Source of the DNA: Rhizobium sp. ARZ01
Lineage (GTDB): Bacteria; Pseudomonadota; Alphaproteobacteria; Rhizobiales; Rhizobiaceae
Reading direction: 5' to 3'
DNA length: 64,000 nucleotides
NCBI RefSeq assembly: GCF_014851675.1
Contig: NZ_JACVAE010000001.1
Span: forward strand, 806,001 to 870,000
Both the position numbers and the translations under genes were made by a program. The number at the start of each line of letters is the position of its first letter. The stretch's first letter is position 1. The notes beneath the pieces were generated by a model. That model saw only the letters and a list, made by a program, of their open reading frames with translations, was not told the DNA's origin and ran no database searches. Of the stretch, positions 29,550 to 38,471 are shown in pieces.

Positions 29550-31868
29550 ATGGCACGCAAGATCAAGACCATAACGGGTTCGGGCAAGGCTGAACTTCTG
29601 CGCGGTACGAACCTGATGGACCGCATTCTCGGCAACGGCGGCAATGACGACCTGTACGGCTACGCAGGGAATGACACGCTCGACGGCGGCTCCGGCAACG
29701 ACTATCTGAACGGTGGCGACGGTGACGACAAGCTGTACGGCGGCGACGGTCGCGACTATCTGACCGCCGGCAACGGCAACGACTACCTGGATGGTGGCAA
29801 ACACGACGACCAGCTCTTCGGTGGCGAAGGTAACGACCGGATGCTTGGCGGCGACGGCCATGACTACCTCTCGGGTGACAATGGCAATGACATCGTGGAT
29901 GGCGGAACCGGCAACGACCAGATGCATGGCGGAGCGGGCAACGACAAGATGTACGGCGGTGCCGGAGACGACTACATCTCTGCATCGACCGGCGATGACA
30001 ATGTCAGCGGCGGCGACGGCAATGACACGATCTATGCTGGCAGCGGCAAGAATACGGTCAACGGCAACGCTGGCGATGACGTAATCTACGGTGGCAACGA
30101 GGCCGACGTTCTCAGCGGTGACGACGGCAACGACACCATCTACGCTGGCAACGGCGACAACAAGGTCTGGGGCGGTAACGGTAACGACCGCATCGAGACG
30201 GGATCGGGCAACGACACTGTCAGCGCCGGAGAAGGCAACGACGCGGTCTACGCAGGGTCGGGCAATGACGTGATCTCTGCTGGCGGCGGTACAGACTTCA
30301 TCGACGCCGGAGCCGGCAACGATACGGTCCACACCAACGGCGGCTTCACCACTGTCTACGGTGGAACCGGGACCGACACGATCTACGTTAGCTCCAATGC
30401 CAACGGCGCAGACGTGTTCGCTGGAAACGACAACGACAAGATCAACGTCGCCAGCCTGTCGACCTCCAACGGCGAGTACAATCTCGACGGCGGCAAGGGT
30501 TCGGATACGCTGAACTTCGCCCTCGCACAGAGCTCCTACACGATCACGGATCTCGGCGGCGGTTCCTGGACCATCACAGACTCCAAGAACAACCTGTTCA
30601 ACGTTCGCGGCGTCGAGCGCCTCAACTTCAACGGCCAAGCCTACTACGAACAACCGGTCGTTACGACTGCTAACGGTACTCTCGACGAGGGTGCGGTCAA
30701 GGCTGACGGGACGCTGCTGATGGGCACCGGTATCGCTGCGGACAACATGAACATCGTTACGCACAACGTTTCCGGTATCGAGTTGGGTCTCAAGGCCTTC
30801 CAGCACAAGGGAGACTATGGTGACGCTTCTGTCGATGGCAACACCTACCACGTACGGGACGGCTTGTCGGCCCAGCAAGCTGGCCGTGCAGACTGGTCCT
30901 TCGCCATGACGGTGGAGCAGGGCCTGAACGGGGCGCGTATGACGGTGGGCAACAAGCAAGTGAAGGGTGACTTCGACGTCGGGATCTACCTCGACATTGA
31001 CCCGACGGCAGCAGACAATTTCGTGTTCATCGGCAACCTCGAAGAGATCGCTGACAGCGTGACCAGCAACCCGAACGCCTTCCAGAACGCGTGGAACATC
31101 GGCTTCGACTTCCTCAAGGCAAAGTTGGGTGCCTACGGACTAGGCGACTTCAACGGGCTCGCCGAGTTTGGGTTGGAGCTGCGCCTCACCGACGTGGCCA
31201 CCGGCTCTGTCGTCGCGAAAAACGAGATCAACGTGATCGTTGACGGCGACGACCCGGTCGTTACGAGTGCCAACGGGACTCTCGACGATGGTGCGGTAAA
31301 GGCTGACAAGACGACGCTGCTGATGGGCACCGGCATCGCTGCGGACAACATGAACATCGTCACGCACAACGTTGCCGGTATCGAGTTGGGTCTCAAGGCC
31401 TTCCAGCACAAGGGAGACTACGGTGACGCTTCTGTGGTCGGCAACACCTACACCGTACAGGACGGCATGTCGGCCGCGACCGCTGGCCGTGCAGACTGGT
31501 CCTTCGCCATGACGGTCGAGGAGGGCCTGAACGGGTCGACCATGACGGTCGGCAATGCGACGGAGCAGGGTGACTTCGACGTCGGCATCTACCTCGATAT
31601 CGACCCGACGGACGCGGACGAGTTCGTGTTCATCGGCAACCTCGAAGAGATCGGCGACAGCGTGACGAGCAACCCGAACGCCTTCCAGAACGCTTGGAAC
31701 ATCGGCTTCAACTTCATCAAGGAAAAGTTGGGTGACTACGGAGCAGGCGATTTCGAAGGGGCCGCCGAGTTTGGGTTGGAGCTGCGCCTCACCGACGTGG
31801 TCACCGGCTCTGTCGTCGCGAAGAACGAGATCAACGTGATCGTTCACGACGACGACGCCATCCTGTAG
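29550..31868 (+). CDS. RTX protein with N-terminal calcium repeats and two tandem C-terminal domains
   Basis: The 772-residue protein opens MARKIKTITGSGKAELLRGT with no Sec signal. Residues ~25-300 are almost uninterrupted GGxGxDxLY nonapeptides (GGNGNDDLYGYAGNDTLDGG and many more). A connector follows, with SYTITDLGGGSWTITDSKNN and VERLNFNG. Two ~200-residue copies come last, about residues 369-568 and 569-771. Each has NMNIVTHNVSGIELGLKAFQ-type, DFDVGIYLDIDPT, FVFIGNLEEI, NPNAFQNAWNIGF and LELRLTDV-TGSVVAKNEINVIV segments. I do not recognise this domain. Having RTX repeats first and a folded pair last reverses the usual layout. The end, HDDDAIL, could be a type I secretion signal. No exporter genes are nearby. 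Translation starts after TAAGGAG. Confidence 0.85.
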   Translation: MARKIKTITGSGKAELLRGTNLMDRILGNGGNDDLYGYAGNDTLDGGSGNDYLNGGDGDDKLYGGDGRDYLTAGNGNDYLDGGKHDDQLFGGEGNDRMLGGDGHDYLSGDNGNDIVDGGTGNDQMHGGAGNDKMYGGAGDDYISASTGDDNVSGGDGNDTIYAGSGKNTVNGNAGDDVIYGGNEADVLSGDDGNDTIYAGNGDNKVWGGNGNDRIETGSGNDTVSAGEGNDAVYAGSGNDVISAGGGTDFIDAGAGNDTVHTNGGFTTVYGGTGTDTIYVSSNANGADVFAGNDNDKINVASLSTSNGEYNLDGGKGSDTLNFALAQSSYTITDLGGGSWTITDSKNNLFNVRGVERLNFNGQAYYEQPVVTTANGTLDEGAVKADGTLLMGTGIAADNMNIVTHNVSGIELGLKAFQHKGDYGDASVDGNTYHVRDGLSAQQAGRADWSFAMTVEQGLNGARMTVGNKQVKGDFDVGIYLDIDPTAADNFVFIGNLEEIADSVTSNPNAFQNAWNIGFDFLKAKLGAYGLGDFNGLAEFGLELRLTDVATGSVVAKNEINVIVDGDDPVVTSANGTLDDGAVKADKTTLLMGTGIAADNMNIVTHNVAGIELGLKAFQHKGDYGDASVVGNTYTVQDGMSAATAGRADWSFAMTVEEGLNGSTMTVGNATEQGDFDVGIYLDIDPTDADEFVFIGNLEEIGDSVTSNPNAFQNAWNIGFNFIKEKLGDYGAGDFEGAAEFGLELRLTDVVTGSVVAKNEINVIVHDDDAIL
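30654..31865 (+). repeat. Tandem 600-bp intragenic duplication
   Basis: Unit 1 (30654-31253) and unit 2 (31254-31865) are strongly similar in nucleotide and protein sequence, both starting CCGGTCGTTACGA. Unit 2 has one extra codon early on (DKTTLL for DGTLL). Divergence is concentrated in a few short loops, which suggests a fairly recent or gene-converted duplication. Confidence 0.9.
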
Positions 31869-31892
31869 GGACTGAACCAACTAGACAAGAGC

Positions 31893-31922
31893 AGCCCCGG
31901 CAGCATCAACCCTGCTGGGGCT
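31893..31922 (+). terminator. Hairpin after the RTX gene
   Basis: AGCCCCGGCAG and CTGCTGGGGCT pair across an 8-base loop 25 bases past the stop. There is no clear U-tract, so terminator function is moderately supported. Confidence 0.5.
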
Positions 31923-31977
31923 TCGGGCCGTGGCGATCACGGTGGACGACGTCGTCAACGATATCACCGGTAATCGA

Positions 31978-32083
31978 CTTCTTCATCATCAAAACACGAA
32001 AAATGCCCCCGGCGCGCCACCTTCGTCGAATGCGGTCTTCCCTCCACCGCAACAGCGCACCGGATTCACCGGCCAGCGACCAT
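31978..32083 (+). repeat. Recombination scar: two joined pieces of an RTX gene 3' flank
   Basis: Bases ~31978-32022 match ~35525-35566 (the DFFII-stop codons, AAAAATGCCCCCGG and GCGCGCCACC). Bases ~32024-32077 match ~35840-35894 (TCGAATGCGG-CTTCCCTCCACCGC and the CAACAGCGCACCGGATTCACC block). The ~275 bases between the two pieces at the downstream locus are missing here. The segment therefore looks like the deleted end of another RTX gene copy. Confidence 0.75.
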
Positions 32084-32148
32084 GAAACGACATGGAGCTC
32101 CAAGGGCGTGGGCGGCAACAATTAAGTGTATCACGCAGGAGATTTCCA

Positions 32149-35100
32149 ATGAGCATCATTAACGGAACAGCAGATCCCGACAACCTTGCCGGTACGAGCG
32201 CTAGCGAGGCCATCAACGGCTTCGCCGGTGATGACATTATCACGGCTGGCGATGGCAACGACTTGATTGACGGCGGCGAGGGCAACGACACGATCGACGG
32301 CGGCGCCGATGAGGATACGGTCATGTATTCCGGGAACCAGGGGGACTACAGCGTCACCGACCTCGGCGGCGGATCCTACCGGGTGAAGCACATTACCCCA
32401 GGCGCGCAGGACGACGGAACGGACGTGCTCACCAACATAGAATTCCTGAATTTCAATGGTACAACATACGTTGCCATTGCAGATGCGGTCACCAACCAGG
32501 CGCCGACCGGCACGGGGGTGGGCGTGCCGGTGGCGGACGGCGTTGAGGACACCCCCTACACGGTCAGCACGGCGAACCTTGTGGCGGAGTTCAGCGATCC
32601 GGATGGCGACCCGCTGTCGATTTCGGCGATTTCGGCCAACAACGGTGCGACGGTCACCCCCAACGAAGCCGGCGACGGCTACACGGTGAAGCCGGCCGCG
32701 AACTTCCACGGCATCGTGACGCTGACCTACACGGTCAGCGATAACAAGGGCGGCGACATTGCGCATACGCGGTGGATCGAATTTGTGCCGGACAACGACG
32801 AGCCGACGGGGACGCCGGACGCGGTCCTGCCGGCCGGCACGGAGGACACCCCCTACACGGTCAGCACGGCGAGCCTGCTGTCGGGGATGACCGATGGCGA
32901 TGGCGACCCGTTGTCGATCACGGCGATTTCGGCCGACGAAGGTGCCGAAGTCACCGCCGATGGCGCGGGCGGCTACACGGTGAAGCCGGCGGCGCACTTC
33001 AACGGCACGGTGACGCTGACCTACACCGTCAGCGACGGCAAGGGCGGCGAGACTGAGGTCACGCAGACGGTGACGTTTGCCGCCGTCGAGGACGAGCCGA
33101 CGGGCGGGGTGACGATCACCGGCACGGCGATCGAGGACGGCACGCTGACGGCGAACGTCAGCACGCTGGACGACGCGGACGGCCTCAACCCTGCCGACCT
33201 CACCTACCAGTGGATGCGCGGCGATGAGGTGATCCCCGGTGCGAACGGCGCGAGCTACACGCTCGGCCAGGATGACGTCGGGGCGGAGATCACCGTGGTG
33301 GTCAGCTACACCGACGGCGAGGGCAACGCGGAGACCGTCACCAGCCCCGCGACGCCGGAAGTCGCAAACGTCAACGACCCGTTGACGGGTACCGTGACGA
33401 TCGAAGGTGAGGCCATCGAGGACGGCGTGTTGGAGGCGATCCATGACGACCTCGACGATCCGGATGGACCCGGCACCATCACTTACCAGTGGATGCGCGG
33501 CGACGACGAAGTGATCGAAGGGGCAACTGGCAAGACCTACACGTTGACCCAAGCCGATGTCGGAGCCGGGATATGGGTGGTCGTTTATCACACCGATCAA
33601 GGCGGCACGAAGGAGAGCATCGAAAGCGATGTCACCGACCCCGTTGAAGACGTTCTGCACGATCCTGACGCGGTTAACGATGCGGCAGAAGTCTTCGAGT
33701 ACGGCACCGTTTCGGGCAACGTCAAAAGCAACGACACGGACGCCGATGACGACCCGATCGCCATCACCAGTGTTTCCGGTGCTTCCGGTACGGTGGCTGT
33801 CGCTGCCGGTCCGATCGCCGCGACCATTGTCGGCCGCTACGGCACGCTGAACCTGCTGGCTAACGGCATGTACAGCTATGAAGCCAACGACGCCGAATCC
33901 CTGGCTGCCGGCCAGAACGAGGTCGACGTGTTCACTTACACGGTCTCGGACGGAAAGGGCGGCACCGATACGGCCACGCTCACCATCACCGTCAAGGGCA
34001 CGAACGATGGCACGAACGGCAATGACCTCCTGCGAGGCGCCGATCAGGACGAGAGCTTCTCGGGCGGCATTGGCGATGACATCATCGATGCCAGGGGCGG
34101 TGACGACGTGCTCAACGGTGGCGATGGCGACGACATCCTCAAGGGGGCGTCGGCAACGATACGCTGGACGGCGGCGCTGGCCTCGACATCCTGACGGGCG
34201 GTGCCGGCAACGACACCTTCGTGCTGGGTAAAGAAAACGACGTGGTCGTCGACACGGCGGGGATCGACACGATCACATCTACGATCACCCGCAGCCTTGC
34301 CGGCTACGCCGGGATCGAGAACCTGACCTTGGTCGGCGGGGATGCGATCAACGGCACCGGCAATAGCGGGGCGAACGTCATCACCGGCAACGACGCTGCC
34401 AACGTGCTCGAGGGCGCGGGTGGTGCCGACCTGCTGATTGGCGGTGCCGGCAGCGACACCTACATCACCGACGGCGGCGATACGATCGTTGAAGCGGTTG
34501 ACGAAGGTATCGACACAGTGCGCTCCAGCGTCTCACTGGTGCTCAGCGAGAACCTGGAAAATCTCGTTCTCACCGGCTCGGCAGCCGACGGCACCGGCAA
34601 CAGCCTTGCCAACACCATCACCTGCAACGGCGGTGCCAACAGGCTGGACGGCGGTGCAGGCGACGACGTGCTCGACGGCGCTGGCGGCAAGGACACGCTG
34701 ATCGGCGGCGCCGGCAACGACACCTTTATCACCGACGGCGGCGACCAGATCGTCGAGGCGGCCAGTGGGGGGACCGATACGGTACTCTCCAGCGTTTCGC
34801 TAACACTCGGCGCGAACCTGGAGAACCTGGTCCTCACCGGCTCGGCTGCCAAAGGCACTGGCAACAGCCTCGCCAACGTCATCACCGGCAACAACGCCGC
34901 CAACGTGCTGAACGGCGGCGGCGGTGCGGACAAGCTGGAAGGCCGTGGCGGCAACGACACCTATATCACCGACGGCGGCGATACGATCGTCGAGGCGGCC
35001 AATGGGGGAACCGACACCGTTTACTCCAGCGTCTCGGTGACGGTCGCGCTTGGGGCGAACCTGGAGAACCTGATCCTGACCGGAAGTGCGCTCAAGGGGA

Positions 35101-35540
35101 CCGGCAACAGCTTGGCCAACGTCATTACCGGCAACAGCGGTGCAAACACGCTGCTCGGCGGTGCGGGCGATGACACGCTCAATGGCGGGCTCGGCAAGGA
35201 CACGCTCACCGGCGGCAGCGGCAAGGACCTCTTCATCTTCAACACGAAGTTGTCCTCGGCCAACATCGATCTCATCACTGACTTCTCGGTCAGAGATGAC
35301 ACGATCCGCCTGGAAAACGCGGTGTTCACCGCCCTGACGAAGACGGGAGCGCTTGCCTCCTCCGCCTTTGCCGCGAACAAGACCGGGCTTGCGACCGACA
35401 AGTACGACCGCATCATCTACGAGACGGACACCGGCAAGCTGTTCTACGATGCGGACGGCAACGGTAAGGGAGCGGCGGTGCAGTTCGCCACCCTGACGAA
35501 GGGGTTGGGGCTCACATCCGCCGATTTCTTCATCATCTAA
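32149..35540 (+). pseudogene. Large RTX adhesin with cadherin-like/VCBS repeats, split by a single-base frameshift
   Basis: The ATG at 32149 (MSIINGTADPDNLAGTSASE) follows CAGGAGA. The first frame runs to a stop at 34192-34194 and the second carries on to 35540. Adding one G in the G5 run at 34143-34147 restores LKGGVGNDTLDGGAG, and the joined protein would have 1130 residues. Domain order: a short RTX block; a TDLGGGSYRV-LNFNG connector; two cadherin-like repeats (EDTPYTVSTA, SDPDGDPLSI, TLTYTVSD); two YQWMRGD Ig-like repeats; a VCBS-type repeat (DPDAVNDAAEV, TYTVSDGKGG); then a long RTX tract of ~95-residue modules each with TYITDGGDTIVEA and LENLVLTGSA. It ends in a typical RTX tail (DLFIFNTKL, LITDFSVRDDTIRL, SADFFII). 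The break may be real decay, a slippery site or a sequencing error. Confidence 0.8.
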
Positions 35541-35552
35541 ACGCGAAAAATG

Positions 35553-35578
35553 CCCCCGGCGCGCCACCGCGCCGGGGG
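35553..35578. terminator. Strong GC hairpin after the RTX adhesin
   Basis: CCCCCGGCGCG and CGCGCCGGGGG pair perfectly over CCAC. The plus-strand tail is not T-rich, but the minus-strand reading continues CATTTTT, so termination is clearest for leftward transcription. Confidence 0.7.
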
Positions 35579-36175
35579 TATCACCCCTTGCGGCAAGCGC
35601 TCGCCATTAACGCGACGATCGCCTCGACCGCCTGGCCCCGTCTCGATGGACCTATATCGCCCGAAACGTCGGCCATGCGGCCGGACGTTTCCATAAACGC
35701 CGTCGCGCCATTGACCCAGGGGTGGCAGGTCGCCGGCATCTTCTTACGATTCGGCTGCGCGACCATCCCGGTATCTGCGAGCTCTGCCTTCAAGTTCGCG
35801 AAATCCTTCTGCCGCCGACATTTCCGCTCTCCCGATCTCCTCGGTCGAATGCGGCCTTCCCTCCACCGCAACAGCGCACCGGATTCACCGATCGGCGCCC
35901 ACAACGATCCGCCGCAAGTGATTTGCACCAGGGCTTGTGTCCGCCGCAACTTTTACAAGGAACTATTTGATTCATCGAGACGATTCCGGTCTGTCGATCA
36001 AAGACTGGGAACGAGATCTGAGTGAACTCCTAGTGTCGCCAAAAGTAGATCCAATTAAAGAGTGCAAATGACCGATTGGCGCATACCTTTCCGAGAAAGT
36101 GACGAACCGCGATCTTATGGTGGCTATAAAATTTACAGCCAATTCAATCACCGGTAGCTAAGTGTTTGACTTTAA
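35579..36175. other. Non-coding 0.6 kb between the RTX locus and the island boundary
   Basis: Open frames exist on both strands (for example 35581-35949 minus) but none has a good ribosome site or recognisable domain. The part 35840-35894 is the source-like copy of the scar at 32024-32077. From about 35920 onward the base composition becomes AT-richer. A 14-codon frame at 36118-36162 (MVAIKFTANSITGS) is too short to call. Confidence 0.4.
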
Positions 36176-36199
36176 TGGTTGGAGCGGCGGGATTCGAAC
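36176..36199 (-). repeat. attL-like copy of the tRNA-Pro 3' end
   Basis: The sequence matches the last 24 bases of the tRNA-Pro gene (acceptor stem, CCA and part of the T-arm) at 23 of 24 positions. The rest of the tRNA is absent: beyond GAAC the sequence diverges immediately (TTTATATGGGG). Confidence 0.85.
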
Positions 36200-36315
36200 T
36201 TTATATGGGGTGGGGTCGTAGTGTTCACAACGCGCTGAATCAGTCGACACTATGACCGCGTGAGGAGCGGCTGGGTACAGTTTGTATCGCTAACCGCGGC
36301 GTCTTCTTCCCTCTA

Positions 36316-36726
36316 ATGGAACACGACGATGGACTTCGGTATTCATCGTCTCCGGTGACGACGAAGCTATTTGCCTATTTGGGTTTCATCTTTATCCGGA
36401 TGCACAGCCTGCTTGACCACACGGTCAAAGTCGCGTTCGATGCCGAACATCTTCGGCAGGTCTTTTCCCGCTATCCCAAGCTTTCCTCCGGTAGTCTCCA
36501 ATATGGCGATCGCAGACGTGTGAGTTTCAACAACGAGGCTGGCACACTGTCTGAAACGTGCGAGTTCATGACGTCGGTTGAAACGCTCCGCAACCACGTC
36601 ATTCACGACGGTCTTCTGGCGATATGCCGAAGGCGCATGAGCACATTCAGGATGGTGCCGCGGTCGAGAAGTCAAATGGCCAGTTATGGCCTCGATCGTT
36701 GGCCACCAGATGTTTTCGTCGCGTGA
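36316..36726 (+). pseudogene. Hypothetical protein, probably truncated by frameshift
   Basis: The frame starts MEHDDGLRYSSSPVTTKLFA and has protein-like stretches FIRMHSLLDHTVKVAFDAEH, LSSGSLQYGDRRRVSFNNEA and TSVETLRNHVIHDG. After about 36620 the composition in this frame becomes basic and unnatural, whereas the next frame gives MPKAHEHIQDGAAVEK. A one-base loss near 36621 is therefore likely. The RNHVIHDG segment loosely recalls HEPN-type proteins, but I would not assign function. Its 3' end overlaps the DUF982 gene on the other strand. Confidence 0.4.
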
Positions 36727-36983
36727 GGATGGGCAGCCGCCACCGGCAGCCCTGCCTCGAGGCACGCGGAGACAAACGATTCGCGCGCCACCGCCAGCGG
36801 GGTGCGGCGATTGAGCGCTGCACGGCATAAGCGAACGGCTCTCTCTCGCTTCTGGCTTCGCCGCAAGGGCCATTCGTTCTCAAGAAAATCAAGAGCCTCA
36901 AAGGGGCCAGCGAAGATGTGTTGCATACCGTTTTGCAGGCGAACGATAAGTGGAACAGACCACGGTAGATCGGGAACGAGCAT
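36684..36983 (-). CDS. DUF982-domain protein (99 aa)
   Basis: The start at 36983 (MLVPDLPWSVPLIVRLQNGM) follows AAGGGAGGAAACCG, an excellent ribosome site. DUF982 hallmarks are W-PV-V, the GPFEALDFLENEWPLR helix (EAL...WP), RAVRLCRAALNRRTPLAVAR and SFVSACLEAGL. DUF982 proteins are small, numerous in Rhizobiales and of unknown role. A perfect EcfG-type promoter lies 133 bases upstream, so stress induction is expected. A second DUF982 gene occurs at 47094-47342. Confidence 0.8.
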   Translation of the reverse strand: MLVPDLPWSVPLIVRLQNGMQHIFAGPFEALDFLENEWPLRRSQKRERAVRLCRAALNRRTPLAVARESFVSACLEAGLPVAAAHPHATKTSGGQRSRP

Positions 36984-37387
36984 CGGTTTCCTCCCTTCAA
37001 TGCACAGGCCGAATTCAGAGGAAGCGCGATATGTATCGATGGAAATTCTTCGGCTTCCAGACTTCCGTCAAGCTGGCACCATGGCGAACCAAATGGGCCT
37101 GAAACTGAACCTAAAAACGTCGAGAAGTGCGCAATGTTCCCCAGGCTGATCAGCACGCCGGCCTAGTCTTGGGCGAAGCGGCGGCGGCGTTCGCCCAGAC
37201 CCATGCGGCCTTCGCACCGTTCAGTGTGGTTTGCTTCCACGCGGATAATTTTCGTCGGTTCGGCCGCGTTTTTCCAAACTCACCAGCGCCAGGTAAACCG
37301 AGCAGTCTCTCACTCCAGCGCGGCACGATCTTAATGCCGACAACAGGAATTGTGATAACGTCTCTGTTTCGGAATTGTTGTCCGGAC
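36984..37387. other. Intergenic leader and spacer between DUF982 and yciE genes
   Basis: The stretch holds the EcfG-type promoter at 37116-37140 with a ~125-base untranslated leader toward the DUF982 gene. It also has an inverted repeat GGGCGAA/TTCGCCC near 37171-37197. No supportable gene was seen. Confidence 0.45.
37116..37140 (-). promoter_or_regulatory. EcfG/RpoE2-type general stress promoter (DUF982 gene)
   Basis: On the minus strand the sequence reads GGAAC, 16 bases, CGTT, an exact match to the published alphaproteobacterial EcfG consensus GGAAC-N16/17-CGTT. It points toward the DUF982 gene at 36983. Confidence 0.75.
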
Positions 37388-37418
37388 CCGGTGCCGGCAA
37401 CTTTCCGCCGGCACCGGT
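37388..37418 (-). terminator. Hairpin downstream of the yciE-like gene
   Basis: CCGGTGCCGGC and GCCGGCACCGG pair across a 9-base loop just past the stop at 37430. U-tract is weak. Confidence 0.55.
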
Positions 37419-37429
37419 CAACAGATGCC

Positions 37430-37925
37430 TCAAGCGGCCATTGCGTTCACACTCGATACTGCAAGTTTTGTCAGAACCTTGTCAGTGGTTTCTTCTTCGG
37501 CCAGCGTCTGCGACAGGAGATCTGCCGCCTCTTTCTGACCCAGAGTTTTTGCCCAGGTTATCAGCGTTCGATAACCGCTGATTTCGTAATGCTCGACAGA
37601 TTGGGCACCCGCGATCAGACCTGCGTCGAGCGCATCACACCCCTTAAACCCTTCCATCACTTCTTTGCCTTCATCGACCAGGCCGATAATGGCTTCACAG
37701 GTTTTGCCGCGAGCGGGCCTGTCGATTAGCTCGAACACTTTTTGTAGCCGCTCGACGTGCATTTTCAGTTTCGTCAAGATGCTCTTCAAATGCCCTTTTG
37801 AGCTCCGGGGCTTGAGCCGCGCGGGCCATTTTCGGCAATGCCTTCAGAATCTGCTTTTCCGCATAGTAGATGTCTCTGAGCGTGTCATAGAACAGCTCGC
37901 CCAGATCTTTGGCTTGTGCTGGCAT
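37430..37925 (-). pseudogene. YciE/YciF-type ferritin-like protein (DUF892), frameshifted
   Basis: The start at 37925 (MPAQAKDLGELFYDTLRDIY) follows GGAAGGAGAAGCAAA. The first half reads YYAEKQILKALPKMARAA and ELKRAFEEHLDET; the second half is in another frame from HVERLQKVFELIDRPARGKT to the stop at 37430. Deleting one A of the minus-strand AAAA run (plus 37764-37767) joins them as DETE-MHVERLQ and gives 164 residues, the normal family length. DUF892 proteins are four-helix di-iron bundles linked to stress survival. A perfect EcfG promoter precedes the gene. It is either inactivated or a sequencing artefact. Confidence 0.85.
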
Positions 37926-37994
37926 TTTGCTTCTCCTTCCCTTGAAGCGCCCGCCGTGCGAGGCCGGTTCTGGCCGGACGGCCGCCCACTTTCC

Positions 37995-38019
37995 AACGTG
38001 AGCGCTCGGCCAAAGTTCC
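37995..38019 (-). promoter_or_regulatory. EcfG/RpoE2-type promoter for the yciE-like gene
   Basis: The minus strand reads GGAAC, 16 bases, CGTT, an exact consensus match, ending 70 bases before the ATG at 37925. Confidence 0.8.
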
Positions 38020-38136
38020 TGCGGAAATTGGTTTCGCTCCCTAGCCAACGTTGAGGCGCGCCGGATTGGCGCTGCGGAACAAAACAAATCCCCGACCCCT
38101 TATGCAGCAATACCAACACAGGAGTGAGGATGAGAG

Positions 38137-38454
38137 ATGAAAACCTCGACTATCGGAGCCATCGCATTGTTGATGGCGTGTTCCGCCGCCTGGGCGCAGA
38201 GCAATGTGCCGGCTGCAAAGCCGGCCGACAAGCCAGCGATCGTGATGCCTGGGGACCAGAACCCGGTTGCGCCGGTTACCGGCGAGAACAGTTTCACGGA
38301 AGATCAAGCCAAAGAGCGGATTGGTGACGCGGGCTACACCGGCATCTCGGATCTGAATTTGGACGAAAGCGGCGTATGGCGCGCCAAGGCGATCAAAGAC
38401 GGCAAGCCCGTGGTCGTCTCACTCGACTACCAGGGCAATATTGTCGCCAATTGA
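38137..38454 (+). CDS. Exported PepSY-like small protein
   Basis: The 105-residue protein has a signal peptide (MKTSTIGAIALLMACSAAWA, cleavage after AWA) and a single C-terminal PepSY-type module: SFTEDQAKERIGDAGYTGIS, DLNLDESGVWRAKAIKDGKP and VVVSLDYQGNIVAN. PepSY modules are periplasmic and may inhibit proteases. A ribosome site TGAGGATGAGAG precedes it. An EcfG-like element with one -10 mismatch (GGAAC at 38076, CCTT) lies upstream. It probably forms an operon with the next gene. Confidence 0.85.
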   Translation: MKTSTIGAIALLMACSAAWAQSNVPAAKPADKPAIVMPGDQNPVAPVTGENSFTEDQAKERIGDAGYTGISDLNLDESGVWRAKAIKDGKPVVVSLDYQGNIVAN

Positions 38455-38471
38455 ACGTAAGGAGTACTGTG

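Noticed and set aside
29550..35540. Dense short repeats resembling a CRISPR array or satellite
   Set aside because: They encode in-frame RTX nonapeptides on the plus strand, with no constant repeat/variable spacer structure.
35581..35949. 122-codon minus-strand frame after the RTX adhesin
   Set aside because: It overlaps the repeated 3'-flank blocks, begins without a ribosome site and has no recognisable domain; kept only as part of the non-coding description.
36118..36162. 14-codon frame MVAIKFTANSITGS just left of the boundary repeat, vaguely like an integrase N-terminus
   Set aside because: Too short and without a ribosome site to support an integrase remnant; it also lies outside the repeat-bounded segment.
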